DNA from: Oreohelix idahoensis
Taxonomy: Eukaryota > Mollusca > Gastropoda > Stylommatophora > Oreohelicidae
Length of the DNA stretch: 64,000 bases
Direction of reading: 5' to 3'
Assembly (NCBI GenBank): GCA_024509875.1
Contig: JAMPIV010010584.1
Span: 178,208-242,207, forward strand
Shown here: one piece after another, positions 36,714 through 50,634 of the stretch
Layout: each line of letters opens with the position of its first letter
Position numbering within the stretch: the first letter of the stretch is position 1
Translations under genes and position numbers: made by a program
Notes under the pieces: generated by a model
Databases searched by the model: none
The model's input: only the letters and a program-made list of their open reading frames with translations
Told to the model about the DNA's origin: nothing

Positions 36714-38415
36714 TTAGGTGGAATCATGTGGGCATCTAGACAAAATGTCTGCCATCACATTATCTGATCCACGGATAGCTCGTACCGAGAAATGAAAAGG
36801 TTAAAGAGCAATTGCATATCGATTAGACCTCGAGCTCTTCAAATTCTTACTCTGTATAGCCGTAAGAGCTTTCTGGTCGGTTTCTACTATGAAATGTGCG
36901 CCTAGAAGGAATCTCTGTAGTTTGAAAATTGACCAGACCATAGCCAATAGTTCCCGGTCTAAAACCGAGTAATTCCTTTCTGCAGCATTAAGTTTTCTGG
37001 AGATATACATTACAGGATGCAGAGTTCCAGAGTACTCTTGCATTAGTGCCGCTCCAATCCCAGTTGATGAAGCGTCACTACGCAGAACAAATGTCTTATC
37101 TGTAGTAGGTAACACTAAAATAGGTGGTGTTGAAAACAAATTTTTAATCTTATCCAAAGAGGATTAGCATTCTTGTGACCAGTGGACCATATTAGGCGAC
37201 CCTTTCTTCAGTAGTGTAGAAAGAGGTGCCATAATAGAGGATAGATTCGGAATGAATCTTCCATAAAATTGAATAAGACCTAAGAGACTTCGCACTCGCT
37301 TTTTAGTCTTAGGAATAGAGATGTTAAGTATCTTAGTGATATTATGGTCCTCTGTCTTTAGGAAACCATGACCGACTCGATGACCTAGGAAAGAAATTTC
37401 GCTAAAACCAATGCAGGCTTTAGAGGGTTTCGCTGTCAGGTTATACTCGCGTAGATTAGAAAGTAATTCAACTAACCCCGAATAGTGATCTTCCCAAGTA
37501 TCGCTGAAAAGACAGATGTCGTCTAGATACGCAATGACATCTGACCGATAAGATAGGATTCGACGCATCATGCATACGAATGTAGCCGGTGCGTTCATAA
37601 GGCCGAAAGGCATAAAATTCCATTGAAAAAAGGCCTCTAGGTGTAGAAAAAGCCGTAATTGGTTTGGCGCGTTCAGATAAAGGAACTTGCCAATATCCTT
37701 TAGACAAGTCAGGTTTAGTGAAAAAATGAGATTTAGAAAGCCTAGTAAGTAGCTCTTCTAGTAAAGGCATAGGTTCAGCATCGAACTTCGTAACTTGATT
37801 CAATTTGCGATAGTCAACGCAAAAACGTATGTTATTGTCTTTTTTCCGAACAATAACCATCGGCGAAGAATATGCAGAAGTGGATGGTTCAATTATTTTT
37901 AAATCTATCATCTCATCCAACTCCTTCTCAACCTGTGCTTGAAAATGTATAGGGATAGGATAAGGTCTGACCCTAATAGGATTATGGTCAGTTAGAATAA
38001 TATCATGTTCAATGACATGAGTTTGCCCAGGGATGTCAGTAAGGACATCCTGAAATGTTTGTAACATAGCCGAAACTTGTCGCTGTTCTCCTAGAGATAA
38101 ATCAGGAGAGACAGTAACATTTTTCCATGATTCACTAGAATGAAGTGGAATCATCGGAAGAGGAAGATTTACATCTGAAAAACTTGTTTCCTCATCCTGT
38201 ATTACGGACAGTGATGAGTAATGACCATGTTGGACTGGTGAATCGTCCGTTGCCTGGAAAATAGGCTGTAAATAATCCGGACGCTCATGGAATTCCGTAA
38301 GCATATTGATGTGGAAGGTTTTATGCTTTCCATCAATATCGACAATGTAGTCAACATCGGAAATTTTCGAGATTATATCGTACGGACCTTTCCAAGAAAT
38401 AAGAAGTCTGTTTTC
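36714..38415 (-). pseudogene. pol: G3 Pol, 3' part: reverse transcriptase and RNase H
   Basis: Pieces 37468-38304, 37164-37613 and 36714-37157 together give linker, reverse transcriptase (CVDYRKLNQVTKFD, DLSKGYWQVPL, MPFGLMNAPATF, AYLDDI) and RNase H (FVLRSDASSTGIGAAL, ...ETDQKALTAI, ...NVMADILSRCPH). Damage: a frame break near 37620 in an A-run, a TAA replacing a glutamine codon at 37164-37166, and a second TAA near 36799 replacing a glutamine codon present in G1. The true family stop is TAA at 36714-36716. Inactive. Confidence 0.92.
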
Positions 38416-40740
38416 CCTACAAGTAGCAAAACAAATGCTTTGTCACCAGGACAAAGTTGTCGTAAGGTTATTTTTTTATTGGCAAATTGTCTTGCCTTCT
38501 GTTTAGCAAATTCAGAAGAAGTTGCCAATTTGCATGCTTCGATAATCTTTTGTCTCAGCGCGATGACATATTCGTAAGAAGATTTTGTGTCATCGGTAAT
38601 ATTATCAGCGGTTATGAGATCATGAAGCAAAGACATAGGGCCATGCGGTCGCGCGCCAAAGACAAGTTCAAAGGGAGAAAATCCTGTATGTTCATTGGGG
38701 ACCTCTCTGTAAGCGAAGAGGGCCGCGGGTAAAACCCTGTCCCAATCTTGAGGATGATCCTCAGTTATCTTCCCTAGTAAGTTTTTGAGTGTTCTATTTA
38801 GCCGTTCGACCATCCCATTGGACATAGGATGATAGATACTACTCAAAGATCTCTCTATCTGCAGAGTAGACATTACTTGAGACATGGTATCCGATATTAG
38901 TTGGGTGCCATGGTCTGATAATATCTCCCCGGGGAATCCCAGACGAGAAAATATAAACCAAAGAGCATCTGCAATGTCAGTAGTAGTAATGCTCTTCAGA
39001 GGAATAGCCTCTGGCCAACGTGTGCACATATCAACACACGTTAAGATAAACTGATGTCCTCTAGCAGATTTGATCTTAAATGGACCAATGATGTCTATCG
39101 CCATTTTCTGAAATGGTCGAATAGGAATGTCTGCAGCCTGAATAGGTGCAGCATGGTGTGGACCTTTGGATTTGACCTCTTGACATACTTTACAAGATCG
39201 ACAATAAATCCGTATGTCCTTGTTCACAAAAGGCCAAAAGAAAGCCGCAAGAACTCTTGACTTTGTACGGAAAAAACCCATATGTCCAGCACACTGAGAG
39301 TCGTGAGCGTGCTGCAAAATTTTAACTCTCAAATTCTTGGGCACAAGAATCTGAGAAAGACTTGATCTAGTGGAGTCTTGCACCATACGTACAAGTACGC
39401 CATTCTTCATTGTAATCCAAGATTTACGCTTTGTATATTTATTCGGATCACCTTTTGTTGCAAGAGTGAAGAATTTCTTTAGAGTCGGATCATCCTCTTG
39501 CTGTTTTATAAACGAGTCACGAGAAATTACCAAGGGATCATCTTGGTTATGCACTTCATTATCTTCAGTAGATGAAGCTTGAGGCATATTAAGAGCTTGA
39601 GCTCTAGTGACTACAGCATTAGCAGTTTGCATATTTTGTTTTTCCCAAACGGAAATTTGTTGTGGAGTGCATTCTTTGACTCCGTGAATACGACCGATGA
39701 TAAGATCAGCGATCGGATTCGGCAGAAGACATGCGTGTACGTCTCCTGTAAAGAAAGGAGTAGCAATCTTAATGATAGCAGTAGAGTATTTCTCTAAGGT
39801 GCCGCCAAATGTTGCACATTTGACTACTTTTCCTGTGGCACGAGAAGGACCTACAAGTGACTGCCTAACACCAATTGTGGTGCATCCAGAATAAAAAAGA
39901 ACTGAGACTGGACTGTCATTTACTAAACCTTTATGTAAGACAAGAGAACCTCTTCCATCATGCGCGACTGACGCGGGCAGAGGATGGCCACAACTTAAAG
40001 TGGACACCGTAGTTGGTTCAAATAATGTTTTGCATTGGGGGCACTGAGATGCTCTCCCAAAATCAAAAGCGGAACATGCCATATTATTAGCGTCATTATT
40101 ATCTTTAGTCTGTTTATAGGCTTCATATGACTCTTGCTGTGCAGAGTTTGCCTGATAATGTTTTTTGTATTGTGATCTACCTAGATTATTATTGCCTCTG
40201 TAATCATTATTGTTTCCCCTATTGTAACCCCTATTTGGGTTTGAGTCATAGTTCTCATGGTTACCAAAATCATATTCATTATAATGAGTATCTCTATAAC
40301 TATGGTCTTGTTGTCTCCATGATGGATGACTTGGATAGTTCCTATAATGACTTCCTCTGCGGAAATTCCTATAATTATGACCACCCCTGAATCGAGGGCT
40401 GTCGGCTCGTCTCCAATACTTCGCAGAAGAACCCTGAAATGATTGGTTACCTTGGTTTTGATAACTATTATGGTTACCCTTTTTATCAAACCTGTTGTGT
40501 TGTCCCTGAAATTTGTGTGAATAATTAGGGTTGTATGGTGTTGCTGAAGCAACTGGCATGCCTTCCTTAACCTTAGCATTGCTAAAAGCTACGTCCGGAT
40601 GTGCCGTGACGTATTGGGTACAATATTCTTCCATTTCTTTTAGTGTCTTGGGTTTACGCTCATGTAGGAATTCAAGGAATGGTTTATTTACACTTGACAT
40701 AATCTTGTCTCTGAGCAACAAGTCCATAAGGGCTTCATGT
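38373..40740 (-). pseudogene. pol: G3 nucleocapsid-like region, protease and integrase
   Basis: Long open frame (to 38373) that fuses the gag tail to pol without the frame break seen in G1. Order: end of capsid, an N/R/G/Y-rich basic region (~residues 80-225), a CPQC..CGH motif, the protease site reading VLFYSGC (Tyr where G1 has the catalytic Asp), the integrase zinc region (HAHDSQCAGH, CRSCKVC) and the integrase core with AIDIIGPF, ILSDHGTQL and NGMVERLNR. It leaves frame near 38415 before the GPY motif. The fusion suggests that Gag-Pol is one polyprotein in this family. Confidence 0.92.
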
Positions 40741-41544
40741 CTTTTCTGTTTTGGACAACTCAATCCAACGATTAAATGTAAGACGTGTCCTTCCAATGAA
40801 TTCTGAGAATTCTACCCCTGATTCAGGTACCATTTTCTTAAACAAAGTACGATAACCTTCTTCTGTCAACTGATATTTTTTTATCAAGGCTGCTCTAATA
40901 ACATCATAATTATCCTTATCAGCCTCTTCTACCAAGCTTAAACTTGTAAGAGAATCACCTTTCAAATTTTCTGAAAACTGATTAGCACACTGTGATTTAT
41001 CCACATTATGAGTTCGACAGGAACGTTCAAAACGATCCAGCCAGAATGTAATATCGTCACTGGAAGGATTGAACGGTGGTACCTTGACCTTATAAGTAGA
41101 AGGTTTACCATTATTACCAGTTGACTGATTAACATTACCCATGTTTGTCAACTTCAATTTTTCTAACTCAAATGCTAAAAGTTATTTCTTATGTTCATGT
41201 TCCATCTTTGCTTTTCTCTCCTCAGCTTCTAATCTTTTATTTTCAGCCTCTATTTCTAGTCTTTTCTGTTCAGCTTCTCTGTCTAATCTCTTTTGTTCAG
41301 CCTCAGCTTCTCTTTCTAATCTTTTTTCTTCTTTTTCCATTTCCATCTGGATTCTCTTTTCCTCCACCTGCATCTGCAATTTCTTTTGTTCAGCTTCCAA
41401 TTCCATTTTTTTCTCCTCAGCTTTTTGTTTTTTCTCTTCATCCTTCTGTGCTTTGGCATAATGAGAAAGTGCAAACTCTTTTAACTCTTCAGGAGTCATC
41501 CCAAGGGCTCTCCCTTGCTCAATGAAGTAGTCTAAAGTTGCCAT
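40735..41544 (-). pseudogene. gag: G3 Gag (coiled coil plus capsid-like region), broken
   Basis: Starts MATLDYFIEQGRALGMTPEE at 41544. A charged coiled coil (~residues 30-120) ends at an in-frame TAA (41179-41181), and the frame continues from 41157 through FWLDRFERSCRTHN and FSEFIGRTRLTFNRW to KTEKT. There a one-base shift at about 40738-40745 leads into the 38373-40796 frame. Confidence 0.9.
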
Positions 41545-42794
41545 AATATTTAATAATATGTGGCTATTATCACTGAAATAACAAATTTATTTCAACCAAG
41601 CAGGAGCAAGTTTTTAACAAAAACTTGTATAATCATCTCCCTATATCCCAATCTCTGTGGGAAACAAGCCTTTAAATAAGTTCTTTATAATCAACTGTGT
41701 ACCTCTAATAATAGCAATTAATCATCAGTTGATTCTTTCTCATAAGTTCACTACACAGCTAGTAGTGTATGATCAAGTATATTTTATATAGCATATGTCA
41801 ACCAAGAACACAAACAAAACAATTATAAAAGACAACATGAAAACATTCGCAGAAATCAAATAAGTTAAATAAAAAAACAGAAGAAAATAATCACAGAACC
41901 TGTGATGATAACTGCGCCGTAAAAAACAAAACAAATAACGCTACAGTGTATAAATATAAAGGTGTACAGAACTAAATAATAGAAAAGAGTAGACCTAAAA
42001 ATACAAACAAATCAAAACAAAATTGAAGAACAGAAAAAATATTACAAAAACAACGATGGGACAGATCGTCACAGCTAAAAAAAATAGCAACAGATGTTGC
42101 AGCAAATTTTCAATCAAGAAAATTGCACCTACAGAACACTAATATAGGACCTCTCGACGTAGTATACCCTATATCAGTCGCCTACCCAACCGACCCGCAA
42201 ACAATAAACTAATTTAATACCCAAACAAATAATATAAATACATATATAGCATATAATAGTGTGTGTTGCAACAAAGGCTCAGTTATATCATATAATGGTA
42301 CAGTTCAATCAAAATTAACTGCCACTTTAATAAATTAATACTGGCCTAAACTATTAAAGTTCAACACAAGATAATAATGTAGAGAAGATCCACCGTTGAA
42401 GGGAACTGCAACAACGACAATAGTTAGTGGTCTCCAAAGTATTCTGTTGTGTAGCAATGTCTGTTTAATATAAACAATGTCTGTACTTTCCGCGCTGTTC
42501 TGTGTAGGAATGTCTGCACAACGTAGATGTCAATAAGCGCTGACCTAGTTACTGTAATCTTGTATCGTAACTTGGGCTTCAAAACATGGCAACAAAGTAA
42601 TGGTACTTGACCTTCTCAAAAGACTGCAATGTATCGGCAACGCCGGGTACTTTGAAAATACAGCCAACTTGCTATATCTCGTTGTAGATGGAGATGTCTT
42701 GAACCGATAGAGTACTTCACGGCTTGAATGAAGAATGTTGCCTGCTGAATGTCGAATGGGTAATGGACCCCGAATGTGCTGGTGCCAGCCCAAA
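41545..42794 (-). other. G3 5' leader
   Basis: 1.25 kb, AT-rich, no coding sequence recognised. Confidence 0.55.
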
Positions 42795-42811
42795 CCAGCA
42801 TTTGGCCACCA
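42795..42811 (-). other. G3 primer-binding site
   Basis: TGGTGGCCAAATGCTGG in the element's sense, three bases after the 5' LTR end. Confidence 0.7.
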
Positions 42812-42814
42812 CAA

Positions 42815-44132
<1,318 letters not shown>

Positions 44133-44137
44133 CCTAT

Positions 44138-44414
44138 CACAAGTTGCCACGGTAAACAGTTTTACACGATTTGGTAACTAACCCAAAACACTGAAAAATA
44201 TGAACATAATATCAAGTTTCCAATGTTCTACAACAACCATGCTTTGGGAGTTAGTTTTCCGGTGGCAACTTACAATCTTGAACCAGATCAGAAAGTGTTT
44301 CAGTACACTTTTCATTCGTTTTATTACTAAAATTAGATTGGCACTCTGAGCGGCTTGCGGTCCAAATGTGATTATTTTGTGAGCCGCTGACAGCGGCTTG
44401 CGGTAGTTAATGTG
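44138..44414. mobile_element. piggyBac-like MITE, right part
   Basis: Ends CGGTAGTTAATGTG then TTAA (44415-44418), the inverse of the left end at 34603-34620. Contains the short inverted motifs GAGCGGCTTGCGG and CAGCGGCTTGCGG near its end. Confidence 0.78.
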
Positions 44415-44418
44415 TTAA

Positions 44419-45240
44419 GAAATTTCTACTTTTCTCACGGAACCAAATTGAGCAGTTTATAAATGTGTTGATTCGTCCGTCTCAATGTTTATTTTTACAA
44501 TATCTTGGTTACTAATAGGGCAATTTTTAATCTTAAAAGTGATTATTAAAGGGACCACTGTCCTCCATCTTCCTATATAGGTTTCCTTTACCCATTTATT
44601 CCCGTTTTCATCTTAGAAATATTTTTCTACTTTATAGTGCTCTGTTCACTGAACTAAAATATTAATAAAATAATTTTCTAAGGCCAGATAATTTATTATA
44701 AGGGAAAATTTTATGATATATATATTAACCAATATTATTGCTACCCTTCAAAACAACCCTGTTATTTGTAACGAAATAAATTATCTAAGATTCTTTTCGA
44801 ACGTACAAGTTAGGCTTGATTTCCATTGTAATCCACCTTTTCTCTCCCCTATTAACACGCGGCACGAGTAGGTTGGCGGCCAAGCTTACGGCTTTCGTCA
44901 TAAATATTGGGAAGGGTCGAGCGTGTGTGGGTGTGTTTGGGGAAGGGGGGTTTTATTTTTTTACTCTTGGCGTTAGCAAATTCAAATTCTTTATTTTAAA
45001 TGTAGCAGTTGATTTGAAGATAGCCTTGAGACCAAGGTCAAACACAGAATTTATTTATAGATTTTTAACTGTAATAGTGGAAAATTCAAATCATTTTGTC
45101 CAATTTTTAGCGGTAGGTTCGACCTTGCTTTAGGCAATTTTTCAAATATATTAGTAGTGTTATAGGTTGGAAATTTACGTTACTAGATTTTTGAATCGGG
45201 GAAATTTGAGCGGGGTGTTACACGGAGGTATTTTACTACA
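44419..45240 (-). repeat. L5: solo LTR, right part
   Basis: Ends TTTTACTACA at 45240, directly before ACATGATCCGCAACC of LINE-A copy 2. No ORF. Confidence 0.65.
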
Positions 45241-45572
45241 ACATGATCCGCAACCAGACGATACGTCAAGGCCTAAAATCCCACTCCCTGCAGACCCAAG
45301 TAGAACAGTCCCAACTAAGATGGTTTGGCCATGTCTGCAGAATGGGAGAAGATCGGCTACCACGACAAGCATGGGAAACAAAGAGCCAGGGATCCAGACC
45401 CCCAGGACGACCCAGAGTTCGCTGGGAGGACAACATTAGACAATCTTTGAAGGACTGAGTACTAGAATGGAACCAGGCCAGGAGGAAGACAGCCGATAGG
45501 ATAGTCTGGCGCTCTCTCTTCCAAACTTCTATACCTCACGGTAGAAGGGGAACGACTAAGTAAGTAAGTAAG
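45241..45572 (+). pseudogene. LINE-A copy 2, C-terminus and (TAAG)4 tail
   Basis: Resumes copy 2 at the base where 33070 stopped (compare 31314 onward): MIRNQTIRQGLKSH, LRWFGHVCRMGEDRLPR, SRPPGRPRVRWEDNIRQ. A TGA interrupts near 45456-45458 (LKD*). Tail (TAAG)4 at 45557-45572, then the right target duplication. Confidence 0.92.
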
Positions 45573-45655
45573 GAAGCTACTGAAAACGAAAATCGTAGAC
45601 TTCATGAACAGAAATTATTATCTTTAGAACTTGAGAGGATTAAATTAATGAATGA
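45573..45655 (+). pseudogene. gag: G4 Gag, continuation after the LINE
   Basis: Starts with the duplicated GAAGCTACTGAAA and reads EATENENRRLHEQKLLSLEL then ERIKLMND. This matches the coiled-coil end of G1 gag (EEKLLALELEKLKL). It is lost at the inverted-repeat structure beginning at 45655. Confidence 0.85.
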
Positions 45656-46586
45656 TACTAGATGCACATGTGAGGATCTCAAACATTTAACTCCCCCGCT
45701 ATGAATATAAAACAACATTCCACATCATTAACTAGATTTTTATGACAATATTATGATATTTCATAATGGTGCTTTTTCAGCTAATTTTTGACTTATTAGC
45801 AGTGATTGACTTATTAGCGCATCAATATAAGTGTATACAACTATCCTCCATGACACTTTTCCGCGAGTGGTTGATTAATGAAATTTTTGTTCGAACAGAA
45901 CATTGTGACACTTTTTTAATTATTTAGTTATAGTAGTTTTCTATGCGACTATTTTCATTTTCGTGACATGTTTATTTTGTTTAGGCTATTCCATTTCGCT
46001 TATATATATTTTGTGCACGTAGCTATTTAATGATAGCTCTTATTAGTTTGCTTAAGCTACCTAGGGTTTATTCTCATCGTACTCTTTTCGACTGTGTTGC
46101 TTTCTTCTCGTGTTTTATTTTGGGAATTGATTTGGGTTTCATTTCGTTTTCCACACTTGCGTTTTATACACGAACGATACACATCTCATTTTTTTTTTTA
46201 CAATGTTGACATGTTTTATCATCTTGATTGATTTCTTTACTTTTTTGACCATTTATGATCTTTCTCCATTTCATGTCAATTCCTTTGTTCTTTTCACTAA
46301 TCATTTCATTTTTAGTACATAGTTGATCTATGTCTCTTTACCTTTCAACTTTTGTTTGAATTTGGTCTTTTATTCTCCTTCCGCATTTATGTCCTTTTAT
46401 TATTACTTTCTTTATAATTACACTTAAGATATTGATGATAGTTATCTATTGTTTGGCTTAATGGAACTTGACTGACCTCGCTGTTTATCGATTTTTTTCT
46501 GTGGGGGTCGATGTAAACTGTTAAGTTGTTTTATATTCATAGCGGGGGAGTTAAATGTTTGAGATCCTCACATGTGCATCTAGTAT
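45655..46586. mobile_element. Foldback structure with 62-bp perfect inverted repeats
   Basis: 45655-45716 and 46525-46586 are perfect reverse complements (outer ends ATACTAGATGCACATG / CATGTGCATCTAGTAT) around an 808-bp AT-rich, non-coding loop. Read as a DNA transposon it would be 45658-46583 with TA duplications. Alternatively the inner AGCGGGGGAGTTAAA is a polypurine tract and TGTTTGAGATCC an LTR start, making this two LTR ends in inverted orientation. Confidence 0.7.
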
Positions 46587-47352
46587 TTTGTAGACGCACA
46601 TTTGAGCGCATCTAGGTTAATTGTATGTTTAATTATTTGCGTACGACCGTGCACCATTCTTAAACAGGTATGGCGCGGTTTGTCGCGGCGATTTGTTGCT
46701 ATCCGGGCAACGTACTGGAGGCAGAACGACATAACTAGCGTCAAGTATAGACGTAATTGATTATGGTGTTCTTACCCTGGTCAAGGGAAGACACGAACAT
46801 GTAGCCATTATGATCATCTGAAAGATGAATACACTCTTCTTGAAGAAGCTATGCCAAGAAGCTTATAACTTGAATATTTAGCCAGAAAAGGCTCGTTTTA
46901 AGTATCTTGCCTCCGATACTTCGTCTCCTGAACCGTTATGGCAGAGCTTCAACTTGGCCAGATGTGTCAAGTTGTTAGTGTGTTCCTCTAACGCTAGGAG
47001 CTGATTGAAACGTAAAGGAATATAAATAACTACGTAAAGAATGTTAACATGGTCACTTCGTCAGAACCATGTATATCACTAATCCGTTAACCTTGGAGTG
47101 GTAACGGTTGGTGAAGTCTGTCAACGTCCATGTTGACCATTATTGACTATGTACTTTTTCTGCCATGAATATAATATTGATGATCGTCTAGCTGACTAAT
47201 GTTAACGTTATATCTTCAATAAATTATGTGTCGTCACCAACTGTCCACTATGAGTCCAGCATCGATTTATTGCCAGTTGGTCATCCTGCATTGACCCCTT
47301 TAAACAGTGTTACCGAGCTCAATTATCATCACCATACGCCAAAGCTAAACGG
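46587..47352 (+). other. Possible LTR body, unclassified
   Basis: Non-coding. Contains TATAAATAA-like sequence (47021-47028) and AATAAA (47218-47223) in an order seen in LTRs. If the LTR starts at TGTTTGAG (46556) it could end at TTTAAACA (47306), with matching TGTTT/AAACA termini. No partner copy in the window. Confidence 0.3.
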
Positions 47353-47465
47353 CCCACATCAAATTCGCGTTACAAAGAAATACGTCGGCCACATGTTGTA
47401 AGCCCGACAGCCCTGACAACATCATTGTCAGAGACAGACCACTGAAGAAAAACACAGCGGTAACA
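47353..47465 (+). repeat. G4 LTR end (second copy)
   Basis: 113 bp almost identical to 28207-28319, ending GCGGTAACA. Only the LTR end is present; the upstream sequence is unrelated to that before 28207. Confidence 0.85.
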
Positions 47466-47817
47466 ATATATATATTTATACTGGTTGCCAATCACAGTAA
47501 AGTTGAAATATACGAGATACTACATACATCCTAAGTGCTGACCATATCACCCCTAGTGTATCGATGGTCAAGAAAATATGGGCTTTACACGATATTCTCA
47601 ATATGCCTTAATGGGCGTGTGTCGGGACCCTGTTTAACTTTTTTTTTTTTTACATCCTAAGTTCAAATAAGTTTTGCAAATGTTGCTCAATTAATAATAA
47701 TAGTGCAGGTGCTGCAACTTTTCAGTATTTAATAACAACAACAGCTGGATAACCCAGTTCTGTTGTATGACTCATCAGTGTACTAAAAGCTTTCAAAATG
47801 TTATGACCTCATCGATA

Positions 47818-47988
47818 TTAAGCTACGGGGAGGCCCTGAAGAACTGGAGTGGTGTAGGTGTACTTAAATTCAACTGGCCATGACTCGTTATCAGTGTCAG
47901 TAAGTGTACTAACCCCTATTTGAGAAACATATTTGTGGGTTAACAGGGAGAATGTCATATGGTTACAGCTGGTCCCGAAACCAGTGCA
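47818..47988 (-). CDS. Possible terminal exon of a host gene (unrecognised)
   Basis: On the minus strand a good 3' splice-site context (TTATTACTTTTGTTGTGGCA then TCTACAG) precedes an open stretch of 56 codons starting CTGFGTSCNHMTFSLL and ending ...TPVLQGLPVA, with TAA at 47818-47820. Composition looks protein-like and it has no simple repeat. I do not recognise the protein and see no other exon, so this may be chance. Confidence 0.25.
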   Translation of the reverse strand, partial: CTGFGTSCNHMTFSLLTHKYVSQIGVSTLTDTDNESWPVEFKYTYTTPVLQGLPVA

Positions 47989-48223
47989 CTGTAGATGCCA
48001 CAACAAAAGTAATAAATCATATGACGAGCTTACTGCACTTTTGTTGATTGTTGTAATATGCCTTCTTTGTTCATGCTGTTACAGATTAAACTTCGTGATG
48101 TAATGCATGTCCAACTTTGTTGATCAAATTAACATACACATCAGAATACAAGGAAAAAGATATAGACGACGACAAAGATAGAAGATACTGGAAAGTTTGG
48201 CATCATGGCATAGAAAGACTTGA
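47989..48223. other. Non-coding, nothing recognised
   Basis: AT-rich spacer without supported features. Confidence 0.4.
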
Positions 48224-48310
48224 TCAATAGTACTGGAGACAGGAAGTTGTGATCATCGCGTATGCCACCTGGAATGGTACTAGAAGAAGAAGAAGAAAAG
48301 AAGAAGAATT
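48224..48310 (+). repeat. Retroelement-tail-like sequence with short (GAA)n
   Basis: Contains GCGTATGCCACC..AATGGTACTAGAAGAAG followed by (GAA)n. It resembles 21930-21965, which leads into the long polypurine tract. Confidence 0.55.
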
Positions 48311-49199
48311 AATACAGATTTGTCCCGATGCTTAGTTTTCAGCATGAAATGGTAATTCGGATGCAATAATTGTCACATAATTTTGGGCCACTCTCTTGTT
48401 CACTACGGCCGTATTTTGTGACAGTTGTTGTACTGACTAATTACGTGCTTTTCAGTGGTCTGCACCCTTTTCTTTCTCTGCTATGGAGCAGATATTTTGT
48501 ATTTTCAAACATTCTTACACTCCTCTCAGTGATAAGTCGTCATGTCTGTTTGGTTACCCGCTCCTCCCTCCTGGAAAAGGAACGGATGAGATAATATTAA
48601 CCGACAATCATGTTGGTTAATCTCGGGTGTGGCCGACATCAGACTACAGATTAACACTAAAATCGCTCCAGCGACTTTGGTAAAGCATTGATAAGGCGAA
48701 CGTGTAGCACTTGCTAAGATGGTAAAGAGACGTACAGAATTTCAGGCGGAAATAATTTTGAACTACCCCACCAATAAAATGCAGCTTTTGAAACGATTGG
48801 CGGGCATTCGAAAAGAGGAACAACCAAATCTATGACTGGACGCCACCTAAAATTGAAACAAACAAGGCGGGGGACAAAAACTTGCATATTAATCACACTT
48901 TTTTGCAAGTCTATTTCTTTGTGAGAATCGCTTGCCAAGGCGGCCACCAGACTGCCACAGTTAGAATCAGAATTCCATTTTATCAGACCGGACTTTGTTG
49001 GAGCATTTTGAAGAACGTAAACAGCCCAGGAAAACTCTATCATTTGAATAAGGAAAACTGGGTTCTGAGGAAACTGAAAACACCGAGTCATAGTGGGAAT
49101 TCATTATTAACATAACGACCCGGCAGAACACGTGAAAAAAAGGCATCTGCTAGTGCCTTAATCTACTTCTCTGAGCAAACAGTCTGTGAGCCAAGACTG
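48311..49199. other. Non-coding or unrecognised
   Basis: A 125-codon minus ORF at 48714-49091 has no motif, start context or homologue that I recognise. The rest is AT-rich. Confidence 0.4.
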
Positions 49200-49204
49200 T
49201 CGTA

Positions 49205-50634
49205 AGTTGTACATTTTACATTCTATATTTTTCATTACTAACATGTGAACTAATATATAAAAATTGCCTTGTGAATATTAATATGTGAAAATTGCTAGTG
49301 GAGGTCCAAGTCATTTGAGGCTGGCAACCTCAGCATATAGAATAATGATTTCATGAACCACCACTGCAAGGGCTGGTGACTGCTTTATTGCTAGCTTCTT
49401 AAAGAGAACTAAAAGCATAGGTAGTCCCAAGTTCCATATGGAGCAGGGAAGGAAAGATGAAAGAAATGATGTACATTCTAAATTACATTTTCAAACGAGT
49501 GTAAATGTCTGTATAAACATATTCACTTTAAAATTAATGAAAGTTTCAAACTCTTCAACAAGTGTAGATATAAATGAAAACATATTCAATTTATATGGTG
49601 AACACTTTTCAATCAGTGGAAACGTAAATGTAAACATATTCTATCTGTACTATTAACCTTTTCATTTAAATGTAAAATAAAGATAAAGCTTTTCAATTTA
49701 ATGTAAAGAAAGTTTTCTTTCGAGGGATTAAGTTTAATTCTTAGCGACGGTAAATTCTTAGATAACTGAGATTGTGGAATAGGAAGATGGGGGGCACATA
49801 AGTAGGTGTCGGAAAACGCAATACTCAGGACAGCGTGTCGTTTCTATTCTTTTACCATAGTTGCTGGTGGTACAAGGAGGGTTCTAATCTCTGGAACAAA
49901 GTTAGGGTAGAAGTGGAGTGACGTAGAAACGCGGGACTAAATTGGCAGTTATTCCTTGATTTTACTGGAAACGTGCTGCACCTTTAATCTTGACCAGAGA
50001 CACGAGAACTCCAATGACATATCTGCACAGAGCCAACCCATCATCAGCGGGAGTAGACATACCATTGGAAGTTAAGTAGCCCTATAACCTACCAAGGGAT
50101 TTCCTTTAAAAACTAACTTCCCATCACAACCATGATGAAAACTTTTTGCTTATAATTTATTATTCAAATTTTCTAAAACCTTGTTAAACTTAAATGATTA
50201 TTAAATCTGTTATTTGGAATTATACAAATTTAACTTCGATTCAATCATTTTGAATGTACTGCATGTTTGTCTCAGTCAATTGACCAAGCACAATCTAAAC
50301 AGAGCTATACCAGAATAATAATAATTCCACTGAGTAAATTAGAGGTGGGGGCTTGACGAGCTGAAAAAAAATAATTGCTTAATCCTTCACAAAAGTTATC
50401 GACAAATCATAGAATTAACGTGCTCAGCCAATGCAGCATTGTTTTTGCTTTTCTGAATATCTTGTGAAAATTACCTTGGGATAGAAGCGTCATTACCCTT
50501 CTATCTACATTTCTGCCAAGAGTAATCTTGTGTGAAGGTAGACACCTTTGAAGACCCACTTTTGATACTCTTGAGTTTTGGCCACTGTTGGACCACTACT
50601 GCAAAGCAGGGGAGGCAACCCATGACAGTGACGA
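49205..50634. repeat. Dispersed repeat R, copy B
   Basis: Shares ordered blocks with copies A and C, including GGCTGGCAACCTCAGCA, ATTTCATGAACCACCACTGC, GCCAAGAGTAATCTTG and the end CCCATGACAGTGA. It differs from A and C by several internal indels. Confidence 0.75.

Noticed and set aside
48714..49091. 125-codon minus ORF as a host gene
   Set aside because: No motif, no splice context and ordinary AT-rich surroundings; nothing supports coding.
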